A DNA stretch of 64,000 bases from the NCBI RefSeq assembly GCF_000293865.2, contig NZ_ALKN02000010.1, forward strand, positions 62,001-126,000. The letters are read 5' to 3'. The translations under genes were made by a program, and so were the position numbers. This stretch comes from Limnohabitans sp. Rim28 (GTDB lineage Bacteria; Pseudomonadota; Gammaproteobacteria; Burkholderiales; Burkholderiaceae_C). The notes under the pieces were generated by a model that was given only the letters and a program-made list of their open reading frames with translations, ran no database searches and had not been told where the DNA came from. Each line of letters opens with the position of its first letter. The first letter of the stretch is position 1. Positions 35,989 to 43,837 of the stretch are shown piece by piece.

Positions 35989-37029
35989 TCAGGCGTTTTG
36001 AAAAGAAATCTGTACCTTGAGCGACTGGCTTTTGTCGGCGGCCAGATCAAAGGCTTCGATGGCGCGCTCCACCGGCAAGATGCCGGTGATGACGGGCTTG
36101 CCGTTGACCAGGCCTTCGTTCAAAAAGCGCACGGCGGTGGCGAATTCGGCGTGAAAGCGGAAGGTACCGCGCAGGTCCACCTCTTTGGCCACGATCTGCG
36201 TCATGGGCAGGCTGATGTCGCCGCCCATGCCCACGGTGATCAGCACGCCACGCGGCACGATGGTGTCCAGGCCTGCGCGCAAAGCGGCCTCACTGCCGGA
36301 GGCTTCAAACACCACATCGAATTGACCTTTGTCCAACTTGTAGGCGTCCAGCGCTTGGGGCTGTGTTTTCAGGTTGATGGTCTCGTCTGCGCCCATCGCT
36401 TTGGCGCATTTCAAAGGCAAGTCGGCGATGTCGGCAGCCACGATGCGCGCTGCACCGGCGCGGCGCAAAGCGCCAATGAGCAGCGAGCCAATCGGGCCGC
36501 AACCCGTCACCAAGACGTGCTTGCCCAGCACGTTGCCTGCGCGTTGGATCGCGTGCAAGCCCACCGACAAAGGTTCGGCCAGTGCGGCCTCAGACAGACT
36601 CAGGTGGTCAGCAATCGGGTGGGCTTGGTAAGCCTCGATGATGATTTGCTCGCTGAAAGCCCCCTGGATGTGTGGGAAGGGCATGGCGCTGCCGTAAAAA
36701 CGCATGTGGAGGCAATGGTTGTGCTGGCCCGCTTGGCAAAAGCGGCAGTGGCCGCAAGGCCGCGAAGGCGAGATGGCGATGCGCTGGCCTTTGGCGATGC
36801 CGTTGGCTTGGCTGCCTAAACCGTCGACCACGCCCGAAACTTCGTGCCCCAGGGCAATGGGTTGCTTGATGCGCACGGTGCCAAAACCGCCGTGCTGGTA
36901 GTAGTGCAGGTCCGAGCCGCAAATGCCGCCATAGGCCACATTCACGCGCAGCTGGTGCTCACCCAAAGCGGGCAGTTCGGTGTTTTCAATGCGCAGGTCT
37001 TGGGCCGAGTGGCAAACAACGGATTTCAT
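35989..37029 (-). CDS. idnD: L-idonate 5-dehydrogenase
   Basis: 346 residues, zinc-dependent medium-chain dehydrogenase. Catalytic zinc ligands are C37, H62 and E63 (GHEVSG); structural zinc ligands are C92, C95, C98 and C106; the NAD loop is GCGPIGSLL. It matches IdnD, which oxidises L-idonate to 5-keto-D-gluconate. It is 33 bases downstream of the 5-ketogluconate reductase gene, and gluconokinase is in the same operon, supporting an idonate-to-6-phosphogluconate route. Confidence 0.9.
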   Translation of the reverse strand: MKSVVCHSAQDLRIENTELPALGEHQLRVNVAYGGICGSDLHYYQHGGFGTVRIKQPIALGHEVSGVVDGLGSQANGIAKGQRIAISPSRPCGHCRFCQAGQHNHCLHMRFYGSAMPFPHIQGAFSEQIIIEAYQAHPIADHLSLSEAALAEPLSVGLHAIQRAGNVLGKHVLVTGCGPIGSLLIGALRRAGAARIVAADIADLPLKCAKAMGADETINLKTQPQALDAYKLDKGQFDVVFEASGSEAALRAGLDTIVPRGVLITVGMGGDISLPMTQIVAKEVDLRGTFRFHAEFATAVRFLNEGLVNGKPVITGILPVERAIEAFDLAADKSQSLKVQISFQNA

Positions 37030-37062
37030 GGCAAGTCTCTTGTGTTGAATCAGGAAAGCATC

Positions 37063-37830
37063 TTAGAGGGTCGCGGTCACGCCACCATCGACATAGAGAA
37101 TGTGGCCGTTCACAAAGCGTGAGGCGTCGCTGGCCAAAAAGACCGCCGCGCCGCCCAGGTCTTGCACATCACCCCAGCGGCGGCTGGGTGTGCGGCCCAC
37201 CAGCCAGCTGCTGAACGTGGGGTCATCAACCAACTTTTGGTTGAGTTCGGTCTTGAAGTAACCCGGTCCAATGCCGTTGACCTGAATGCCAAACTGGCCC
37301 CAATCAATCGCCATGCCTTTGGTCAGCATTTTCACCGCGCCTTTGGTCGCGGTGTAGGGCGCGATGCCGGGGCGACCCAGCTCACTTTGCACCGAGCAGA
37401 TGTTGATGATCTTGCCGCGACCGCGTGGGATCATCTTTTTAGCCACCGCCTGGCCCACGAAATACACGCTGTCCAGGTTGGTCTTCATGATCGTGTGCCA
37501 GTCTTCATCCTGGTATTCGTGCAGCGGTCCGCGAATTTGCATGCCTGCGTTGTTGATCAAAATATCGATGGGCCCTTCGGTCTCGATGTGCGCCACCGCC
37601 TCGCGCACTGGGTTGGCCTCGGTCACATCAAATACCGCCGTGCTGACCGAGAAGCCTTGGGTTTGCAGCGCTTGTGCTGCGGCCTCTACCTTGCTGGCCG
37701 TGCGGCCATTCAAGATGACATGGGCTCCCGCTTGTGCCAAGGCCTCTGCCAAGGCCAAGCCAATGCCGGCGGAGGAGCCGGTGATCAAGGCGCGGCGGCC
37801 GGATAAATTGAAGGCGTCCAGAACATTCAT
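37063..37830 (-). CDS. idnO: Gluconate 5-dehydrogenase / 5-ketogluconate reductase
   Basis: 255 residues, SDR: ITGSSAGIG (16-24), R43 next to the cofactor, suiting NADPH, NNAGMQIRGPLHEY, and catalytic S146, Y159 and K163. The motif NNAGMQxRxPxxE and the GPGYFKTELNQ segment are typical of IdnO/Gno. It reduces 5-keto-D-gluconate to D-gluconate. Its start overlaps the stop of the TRAP large permease by 4 bases, so transport and metabolism are coupled. An upstream in-frame ATG at 37845 is possible. Confidence 0.92.
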   Translation of the reverse strand: MNVLDAFNLSGRRALITGSSAGIGLALAEALAQAGAHVILNGRTASKVEAAAQALQTQGFSVSTAVFDVTEANPVREAVAHIETEGPIDILINNAGMQIRGPLHEYQDEDWHTIMKTNLDSVYFVGQAVAKKMIPRGRGKIINICSVQSELGRPGIAPYTATKGAVKMLTKGMAIDWGQFGIQVNGIGPGYFKTELNQKLVDDPTFSSWLVGRTPSRRWGDVQDLGGAAVFLASDASRFVNGHILYVDGGVTATL

Positions 37831-39110
37831 CGCATCAGCATCCATTTGAGCGGCACCATCACCAAGCTGGGGAAGGCGATCAGCGAGCCCATCACCACCA
37901 CCTGGGATATCAAGAAAGGCATGACACCACGGATGACGTCGTGCATCGGAATGCGGCCTACGCCGCACACCACGTTGAGCACCGTACCCACCGGCGGGGT
38001 GAGCAAGCCGATGGCGTTGTTCATGATGAACAGCACGCCAAAATACACGGGGTCAATGCCTGCTTCGCGCACCAGGGGCATCAGCACGGGCGTGAGGATC
38101 AGCACCGTGGGCGCAAAGTCCAGCGCGGTGCCCACAATCATCACCAGCAACATCAGCATGACCATCAGCAGGGTTTTGTTGTCGATGAACGGCCGCAAAA
38201 TTTCGACAATTTGAGCCGGAATATTGGCCACTGTGATGAGCCAAGCCGATACCAGCGCTGCGGCCACGAGGAACATCACCACGGAGGATGTTTTGGCCGC
38301 TGACAGGATGATGCGGTACAGGTCTTTGACCTTGATCTCGCGGTAGATGAACAGGCCGACAAACAGGGAATAGACCACCGCCACCACCGCCGCCTCGGTG
38401 GGTGTGAAGACGCCCATCTTCATGCCGCCGATGATGGTGATGGCCAGCAGGTAAGACCAAAACGCGTTGATGGTCACCGAGATGCGTTCTTTGAACGGCA
38501 CTTTCTCGGCCACCTCCACCTGGTCCTTGCGGGCCACGATCCACCAGGTCACGATCAGGGCAAAACCCATCATGAGCCCTGGAAAAATGCCTGCCATGAA
38601 CAGCTTGGAGATCGACACGCCGCCGATCACGCCAAACAAGATGAAGCCAATCGAAGGCGGAATCACGGGTGCGATGATGCCGCCCGCTGCGATCAGTCCA
38701 GCCGATCGGTCCATCCGGTAACCGGCTTTGCGCATCATGGGCAGCAAGACGGCGGCCAGCGCTGCCGTGTCGGCCACGGCCGAGCCCGATAAGCTGGCCA
38801 TGACGATGGCCGCAAACACCGCCACATAACCCAAGCCGCCGCGGAAGTGGCCGACCCAGACCATGGCCGAATTGACAATGCGCCGGCTCATGCCGCCTGC
38901 ATTCATCAACTCACCGGCCAGCATGAAAAAGGGCACGGCCATCAGCGGAAAGTTGTCGGCCCCGTTGATCAGGTTTTGCGACACGATTTGTGTGTCGAAA
39001 TTGTCCATGTGCAACATCAAAGCCACGCCTGAGACCAGCAGTGAGAAGGCCAGTGGCATGCCCAGCGCCATGGCAGCGAGCAGCGAAACAATGAACACCA
39101 GCACGGTCAT
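37827..39110 (-). CDS. TRAP transporter large permease (DctM), second system
   Basis: 427 residues, about 12 membrane helices, with VPFFMLAGELMNAGGMSRRIVNSAMVWVGH-type and ASLSGSAVADTAALAAVLLP segments and NNAIGLLTPPVGTVLNVVCGV. It is closely similar to the DctM at 31561-32859 and presumably paralogous. It overlaps both the DctQ gene upstream and idnO downstream by 4 bases each. Confidence 0.95.
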   Translation of the reverse strand: MTVLVFIVSLLAAMALGMPLAFSLLVSGVALMLHMDNFDTQIVSQNLINGADNFPLMAVPFFMLAGELMNAGGMSRRIVNSAMVWVGHFRGGLGYVAVFAAIVMASLSGSAVADTAALAAVLLPMMRKAGYRMDRSAGLIAAGGIIAPVIPPSIGFILFGVIGGVSISKLFMAGIFPGLMMGFALIVTWWIVARKDQVEVAEKVPFKERISVTINAFWSYLLAITIIGGMKMGVFTPTEAAVVAVVYSLFVGLFIYREIKVKDLYRIILSAAKTSSVVMFLVAAALVSAWLITVANIPAQIVEILRPFIDNKTLLMVMLMLLVMIVGTALDFAPTVLILTPVLMPLVREAGIDPVYFGVLFIMNNAIGLLTPPVGTVLNVVCGVGRIPMHDVIRGVMPFLISQVVVMGSLIAFPSLVMVPLKWMLMR

Positions 39111-39646
39111 TTTTGGGCCCCTTGGGTGTGGGCGGTCACGACCTCTTCAGAGTCTTGTATCTGGATCAAGTCGCTCTCCTGGAAGTTGCCCTTGGCCAGC
39201 TTCACCAGCTTGCCCAAAATCATCAGGCCCATGGCGACGCTGGTGATGTAGCCCACGCCATAGACCCAGCTCATGGGAATCTCGGTCACGGCCGAGCGCG
39301 TGGTGGCGTTGATGCCGTGTTGTTTGAAAGTGCCGTAAAACATCAGCACACAGCAGCCCAGCATCAGCAGGTTGGAGACCGTGAAAGCCACTTTTTTGCC
39401 GCGAAGGCTGAGCTTGCGCACGATGGAGTCCAAGCCCAGGTGACCGTTTTCACGCATGGTCACGATGGCACCCAAAAAGGTGATCCAGATGAACAAAAAC
39501 CGCGACAACTCTTCGGAGCTGATGATCCCGTCGTTGAAGCCGTAGCGCAGCACCACATTGCCAAACACCATGATCACCATGGCCGACAACATGATGACCA
39601 GCGTGACTTCGGCCAGCTTGAAGAAAAGGTCGTTGATTTTTTTCAT
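39107..39646 (-). CDS. TRAP transporter small permease (DctQ), second system
   Basis: 179 residues with four membrane helices and the motifs FGNVVLRYGFNDGI and SSEELSRFLFIWITFLGA. It is similar to the DctQ at 30998. A hairpin with a T-run lies between dctP and this gene and probably lowers its expression relative to the binding protein. Confidence 0.93.
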   Translation of the reverse strand: MKKINDLFFKLAEVTLVIMLSAMVIMVFGNVVLRYGFNDGIISSEELSRFLFIWITFLGAIVTMRENGHLGLDSIVRKLSLRGKKVAFTVSNLLMLGCCVLMFYGTFKQHGINATTRSAVTEIPMSWVYGVGYITSVAMGLMILGKLVKLAKGNFQESDLIQIQDSEEVVTAHTQGAQK

Positions 39647-39657
39647 ACGTCATTCAC

Positions 39658-39683
39658 AAAAAAGCCCCCTCCTAAGAGGGGGC
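39658..39683 (-). terminator. Intercistronic attenuator between dctP and dctQM
   Basis: A perfect 8-bp stem GCCCCCTC / GAGGGGGC with a 4-base loop, followed on the minus strand by six T. It lies 18 bases after the dctP stop and 11 bases before the dctQ start. Partial termination here would give more periplasmic binding protein than membrane subunits. Confidence 0.85.
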
Positions 39684-39701
39684 GTGATGTCACTCAAACC
39701 A

Positions 39702-40676
39702 TCACTTGGTGTCTTCGATGGCCTTGAGCAAAGCCGGGCCGTTTTTCTCACCAAAAGTCTTGGCGATTTCTGCCGACACGATCTTCTGGAACGGGGCCAT
39801 GTCCACCTTCTCGATCACCTGCATGCCGGACTTCTTCAGATCGGCCACCACCTTGCCCGCGTTGGAGGCATTCAAATTGCGTTGGAAAGTGGCCGCTTCG
39901 CGAGCTGCATCGACCATGACTTTTTGGTAGTTGGCGGGCAGGCTGTCGAACTTGGCCTTGTTCATCGCCACCACCAGGGGCGAGTACACGTGGTTGCTCA
40001 CCGTCAGGTGCTTTTGCACTTCGTAAAACTTGGACGACCAGGTCACGTTGATCGGGTGCTCTTGGGCGTCAAAGGTGCCGGTTTCCAGGGCGGTGTACAG
40101 CTCGGCAATCGGCATGGGCGAGGGGTTCATGCCCAGCAGACGGAAGGCCTGGATGTGGTAGGGGTTGGGTGTGGAGCGGATCTTCAGGCCCTTCAAGTCC
40201 TCGGGCTTGTTGACCGGGCGCTTGTTGTTGGTGAAGGCGCGCCAGCCGTTTTCCCAATAGGCCAAGCCTTTCAAGCCGTGGGGTGTCAGCTCATTGAGCA
40301 CGCTGGTGCCGACCGCACCATCCAGCACGTTGTAGGCGTGTTGCGCGCTGCGAAATACAAAGGGCAATTCCATGGCCGCGGTGTTGGGCACGATGCCATT
40401 GAAGTTGGAGGCACCGCTGGAGACGATGTCGATCGTACCGCCGCGTGTACCGTTGATCATGGCCGCGTCGTTGCCCAATTGGTTGGCTGGGAACACGGTG
40501 ATTTCGACGTCGCCATTGGTGCGTTGCTTGACGAGTTCAGCCAGCTTCAGGGCGGCGGCGTGCTGGCCGTCGGTGGGGTTGACCGCGTGCCCCATTTTCA
40601 GGTTGAACTTGGCGGCGTAAGCGCTGGAGCCGACGGCGGCCACAAGGCAGGCGAGAAGGATGCGGGAAAGTTTCAT
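39702..40676 (-). CDS. TRAP transporter substrate-binding protein (DctP), second system
   Basis: 324 residues. Signal peptide MKLSRILLACLVAAVGSSAYA; LKGLKIRSTPN carries the carboxylate-binding Arg; MNPSPMPIAELYTALETGTFDAQEHP is a DctP signature. The start at 40676 follows GGAG. With idnD, idnO and gluconokinase in the same operon, idonate or ketogluconate is the likely ligand. It shares architecture with the DctP at 32896. Confidence 0.93.
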   Translation of the reverse strand: MKLSRILLACLVAAVGSSAYAAKFNLKMGHAVNPTDGQHAAALKLAELVKQRTNGDVEITVFPANQLGNDAAMINGTRGGTIDIVSSGASNFNGIVPNTAAMELPFVFRSAQHAYNVLDGAVGTSVLNELTPHGLKGLAYWENGWRAFTNNKRPVNKPEDLKGLKIRSTPNPYHIQAFRLLGMNPSPMPIAELYTALETGTFDAQEHPINVTWSSKFYEVQKHLTVSNHVYSPLVVAMNKAKFDSLPANYQKVMVDAAREAATFQRNLNASNAGKVVADLKKSGMQVIEKVDMAPFQKIVSAEIAKTFGEKNGPALLKAIEDTK

Positions 40677-40714
40677 GGTGTTGTCTCCTGGTTGAAAAGC
40701 GGGGTTGAAAAAGC

Positions 40715-41053
40715 TCAATCGGTGGGCAGCGCGAATTCTTGGGCGCTGAAGACGGTATGGAACACGGTGCCATCGAACATGGCGATCATGTCTTTGGACA
40801 CTTCTTTGCTCTTCAGGCGCACCTCGGAGGCCAGGGCGATCTCGATCGCCTCGCGGCTGGGGTAGCGCACGGCCAACACCATGCCGAAGTGCGGGTCCTG
40901 GGTGTCGCTTTCGACCTGCCGCAACACGCGCACTTCTTGGGCGCCGGGAAAACGTGTCCACAGGGGCACCAGGTTCTCTCGGATGTAGCGGTTGAAGGCT
41001 TCTTCAAGACCGGGTTTGACTTGGCCTTGGAAAAATGCACAGCGGATGAACAT
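40715..41053 (-). CDS. EthD/Dabb-like ferredoxin-fold small protein
   Basis: 112 residues beginning MFIRCAFFQGQVKPGLEEAF, with beta-alpha-beta patterning and ALASEVRLKSKEVSKDMIAMFDG toward the end, similar to EthD or dimeric alpha-beta-barrel proteins. It lies between gluconokinase (19 bases) and dctP in the LacI-controlled operon. Such proteins accompany sugar-acid operons, where a mutarotase-like or lactone-related role is possible, but no active site can be named. Confidence 0.75.
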   Translation of the reverse strand: MFIRCAFFQGQVKPGLEEAFNRYIRENLVPLWTRFPGAQEVRVLRQVESDTQDPHFGMVLAVRYPSREAIEIALASEVRLKSKEVSKDMIAMFDGTVFHTVFSAQEFALPTD

Positions 41054-41072
41054 GAGGAATCCTTGTTGAAAA

Positions 41073-41597
41073 TCAAATTGCCGGGTGCAGGCGGCTGCGC
41101 AAAGCCTGAAGCGCTTGCGCGACGATCTCGTGCACAGGTTCGGTGATGGGCAGGCGAATGACATCGGTTTCATCGGCCTGGGGTTTTTCAAGGGCGAGGA
41201 ACTGGCTGTCGAGCAAGTCTGGCTGCATGTAGTGGCCCACGCGTTGGCGCATGCGCTGCGCAATCAAATCAACAGCCCCGTCGAGAAAGACAAAACACAC
41301 ATCGCCCGCTTGGTCCCGGATGCGGTCGCGGTACGCCCGCTTGAGGGCCGAGCAGGCCACCACGCGCCCTCGCGGGTGTTCTTGCGCCAGGTACTTCCCG
41401 ATGCGGTCAAGCCAGGGCCAGCGGTCAAGGTCTTGCAGGGCAATGCCCGCCCTCATCTTGGCCACGCTCTCAGGCAGGTGCAGGTCATCGCCGTCCACCA
41501 TGTCCAAGTTCAGGCTTTCGCTCAAGGCGGCAGCCATGGTCGATTTGCCGCAACCGGAAACGCCCATGACGATCAGTCGCAAAGGTGGGGTGTTCAT
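41073..41597 (-). CDS. gntK: Gluconokinase
   Basis: 174 residues, P-loop kinase with Walker A GVSGCGKST (12-20), DGDDLHLPESVAKMRAGIALQDLDRWPWL (substrate site) and VVACSALKRAYRD. This is the GntK type that phosphorylates D-gluconate to 6-phosphogluconate, the substrate of edd at 15341. It follows the 2-hydroxyacid dehydrogenase gene by 13 bases and precedes the EthD-like gene in the same operon. Confidence 0.95.
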   Translation of the reverse strand: MNTPPLRLIVMGVSGCGKSTMAAALSESLNLDMVDGDDLHLPESVAKMRAGIALQDLDRWPWLDRIGKYLAQEHPRGRVVACSALKRAYRDRIRDQAGDVCFVFLDGAVDLIAQRMRQRVGHYMQPDLLDSQFLALEKPQADETDVIRLPITEPVHEIVAQALQALRSRLHPAI

Positions 41598-41610
41598 GCC
41601 GTGCCGTCAA

Positions 41611-42573
41611 TCATGTGCCCAGAAAGGTCTTGAACTCGGGCACCGGCGTGCGCAGGGGCTGGCCCGAAATGCCTGCCTGCATGTTGGCAAAAGCCAGATC
41701 GGCCATGGCCTGGCGAGTCTCTGTGGTGGCACTGGCCATGTGCGGGGTCAGCACCACATTGCGCAGGCGCCACAGCGCTTCGGGCACGTTCGGCTCGTTG
41801 GCGAACACATCCAGGCCTGCGCCTGCGATGGTGCCGTTTTGCAAGGCGGTGATCAGGGCTGCTTCATCGACGACGCTGCCACGCGCCACGTTGATCAAAA
41901 AGCCGCGCGGCCCCAATGCCTTCAACACCTCGGCGTTGATCAGGTGTTGGGTCCCTGCGCCGCCAGGCGTGATGGCCACCAAAAAATCCACGTTTGCCGC
42001 CAGCTCGGCCGCATGGGGGTAAAACTGAAAACCCGAATCGGGTTTTTCGCCGCGGGCGGTGTAGGCGATCGACATGCCGAAAGCCTGCGCCCGTTGTGCG
42101 ATGGCCTTGCCAATGCGGCCCAGGCCCAAGATGCCCATGCGTGCCCCCGAGACCTTGCGGCCCAAAGCCATGGGTCCGCCAGGCCACTGTCCTGCACGCA
42201 CAAACTGGTCCGCTTGCGGAATGGCCCGTCCCACCGACAGCACCAGACCCATGGCCAGGTCAGCCACATCGTCGGTCAGCACATCTGGGGTGTGTGTCAC
42301 GGGAATGCCGTGTTCGATGGCCGCAGGCACGTCCACACCGTCGTAGCCCACACCAAATACCGCCACCACTTTGGCGTTGGGCAACTGCGCGAGCAAGCTG
42401 CGCGGCACGCTGGCCTCTCCTGTGCCCGCCACACCCACGATGCGTGGTGCCAGCGCAGCAAATGCGGCGGGATCGGTCACATGGGTGCGGTCGTGCACGG
42501 TGTACAGCGTCTCTAGGGCTTTTTGGTAGAAGGGGTGCAGTTTGGCCACAGCCAGCACATCGGGTTTGGACAA
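41611..42573 (-). CDS. 2-hydroxyacid dehydrogenase, probable 2-ketogluconate reductase (GhrB-like)
   Basis: 320 residues, D-isomer-specific family: NAD loop ILGLGRIGKAIAQ (148-160) and catalytic R231, E260 and H278 (NVARGSVVDE, DVFANEP, TPHMASATTETR). The start is TTG at 42573, preceded by AGGAG at 7 bases; no ATG is available. It is the first gene of the nine-gene leftward operon, directly behind a LacI-type operator. In this setting reduction of 2-ketogluconate to gluconate is likely; hydroxypyruvate or glyoxylate reduction is the alternative. Confidence 0.88.
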   Translation of the reverse strand: MSKPDVLAVAKLHPFYQKALETLYTVHDRTHVTDPAAFAALAPRIVGVAGTGEASVPRSLLAQLPNAKVVAVFGVGYDGVDVPAAIEHGIPVTHTPDVLTDDVADLAMGLVLSVGRAIPQADQFVRAGQWPGGPMALGRKVSGARMGILGLGRIGKAIAQRAQAFGMSIAYTARGEKPDSGFQFYPHAAELAANVDFLVAITPGGAGTQHLINAEVLKALGPRGFLINVARGSVVDEAALITALQNGTIAGAGLDVFANEPNVPEALWRLRNVVLTPHMASATTETRQAMADLAFANMQAGISGQPLRTPVPEFKTFLGT

Positions 42574-42594
42574 TTCACAACTCCTGCTTTTGAG

Positions 42595-42616
42595 TTTTGG
42601 ACAGCGCTGTCCAAAA
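42595..42616. promoter_or_regulatory. LacI-type operator 1
   Basis: A perfect 22-bp palindrome: TTTTGGACAGC followed directly by its reverse complement. The core GGACAGCGCTGTCC matches the second site (42708-42721) at 12 of 14 positions. It overlaps the promoter of the 2-hydroxyacid dehydrogenase operon, 21 bases before the TTG start. Confidence 0.85.
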
Positions 42617-42707
42617 GGATTAAAAAAACGCCACACTGGATGAGGGCCTATTCCTGAGCCTGTCCGGACGATGGAAACTCGGCCAAAATCAGCCCTCAAA
42701 ATCTGTG

Positions 42708-42721
42708 GGATAGCGCTATCC
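42708..42721. promoter_or_regulatory. LacI-type operator 2
   Basis: A perfect 14-bp palindrome GGATAGCGCTATCC with the central CG of LacI-family operators. It lies immediately before the LacI gene, 92 bases from operator 1, suggesting autoregulation and possible looping between sites. Confidence 0.85.
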
Positions 42722-42729
42722 TATAGATT

Positions 42730-43800
42730 TTGTGGCCCATCATTTCTCCGCATAAACCCTTGCCAAGTCCACTTGAACAGACCAAAAAACACCGCGCTTC
42801 CGGTCGCATCACCCTGAGCGATGTGGCCCGCGCCGCGGGTGTCAGCCCCAGCACCGTGTCGCGGGCGCTGCGGGGAGAACGGGCGGTGGACCCGGCCCTG
42901 ATCGAGCGGGTGAGGACTGTGTCGGACATGCTCGGCTACGTACCCGACCCTGCGGCTCGGGCGCTGGCCTCTCAGCGCAGTGACCACGTGGGCATCCTGA
43001 TTCCACTGCTGTCCAATGCTTTGTTTGTGGACCTGCTTGACGCCGCACAAACCAGTTTTCGCGCAGCCGGTTACCAGACCCTCATGGGCGTGACGCACTA
43101 CAAGTCCAGCGAAGAAGAACAACTGCTGCGTGAGCAATTGCTGCACCGACCGGCCGGTTTGCTGGTCACTGGGTTGGATCACAACCCGGCTACGCGACAG
43201 TTGATGGCCCGCAGCCAAGTGCCCTGCGTGCACCTGATGGATTTGCCTGCCAGCGACGGCGATGCCTTGTATTGTGTGGGTTTTCGTCAAACCGATGCTG
43301 GCGCAGCCATGACGCGGCATCTGTTGGCGAGCGGCCGCCGCCGCATCGCTTTTGCCGCAGCGCAACTAGATCCACGGGTGATGCAGCGACTTTATGGATG
43401 GCGTCACGCCTTGCAAGAGGCCGGAGCCTTCGATCCCACGCTGGAATTCCTCAACCCCGCGCCCTCATCGTTGGCTTTGGGGGGCTTGATGTTCGAGCAA
43501 ATCATGCAGCAGCGTCCAGCCGTGGACGCCATCTTTTTTTGCAACGACGACTTGGCCCAAGGCGCTTTGATGGCGGCGTTGCGAAGGGGGGTATCGGTCC
43601 CGCAGCAAGTGGCCATTGCTGGTTTCAACGACCTGACCGGTAGCGACCAAATGCTGCCCACCTTGACCACCGTGCGCACGCCGCGTGCCCGCATTGGCCA
43701 GGCGGCCGCCGAAATGCTGCTGACCCTGATGCGCGGCGAGGAGCCCGCTCAACCCCAACTCGACTTGGGCTTTGAAATCGTGCTGCGCCAGAGCAGCTGA
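42730..43800 (+). CDS. LacI-family regulator of gluconate/idonate genes (GntR-like)
   Basis: 356 residues: helix-turn-helix ITLSDVARAAGVSPSTVSRALRG (27-49), the hinge helix ending PDPAARALAS, and a periplasmic-binding-like effector domain (HVGILIPLLSNALFVDLL to the end). The first codon taken here is TTG at 42730; another TTG about 28 bases on is possible, and no ATG precedes the helix-turn-helix. It is divergent from the idonate/gluconate operon with two matched palindromes between, so it is the likely repressor, relieved by gluconate or a relative. Confidence 0.9.
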   Translation: MWPIISPHKPLPSPLEQTKKHRASGRITLSDVARAAGVSPSTVSRALRGERAVDPALIERVRTVSDMLGYVPDPAARALASQRSDHVGILIPLLSNALFVDLLDAAQTSFRAAGYQTLMGVTHYKSSEEEQLLREQLLHRPAGLLVTGLDHNPATRQLMARSQVPCVHLMDLPASDGDALYCVGFRQTDAGAAMTRHLLASGRRRIAFAAAQLDPRVMQRLYGWRHALQEAGAFDPTLEFLNPAPSSLALGGLMFEQIMQQRPAVDAIFFCNDDLAQGALMAALRRGVSVPQQVAIAGFNDLTGSDQMLPTLTTVRTPRARIGQAAAEMLLTLMRGEEPAQPQLDLGFEIVLRQSS

Positions 43801-43837
43801 CAGACCGACACTTTTGTGCCAGCCCCTGCGCGCTTGT

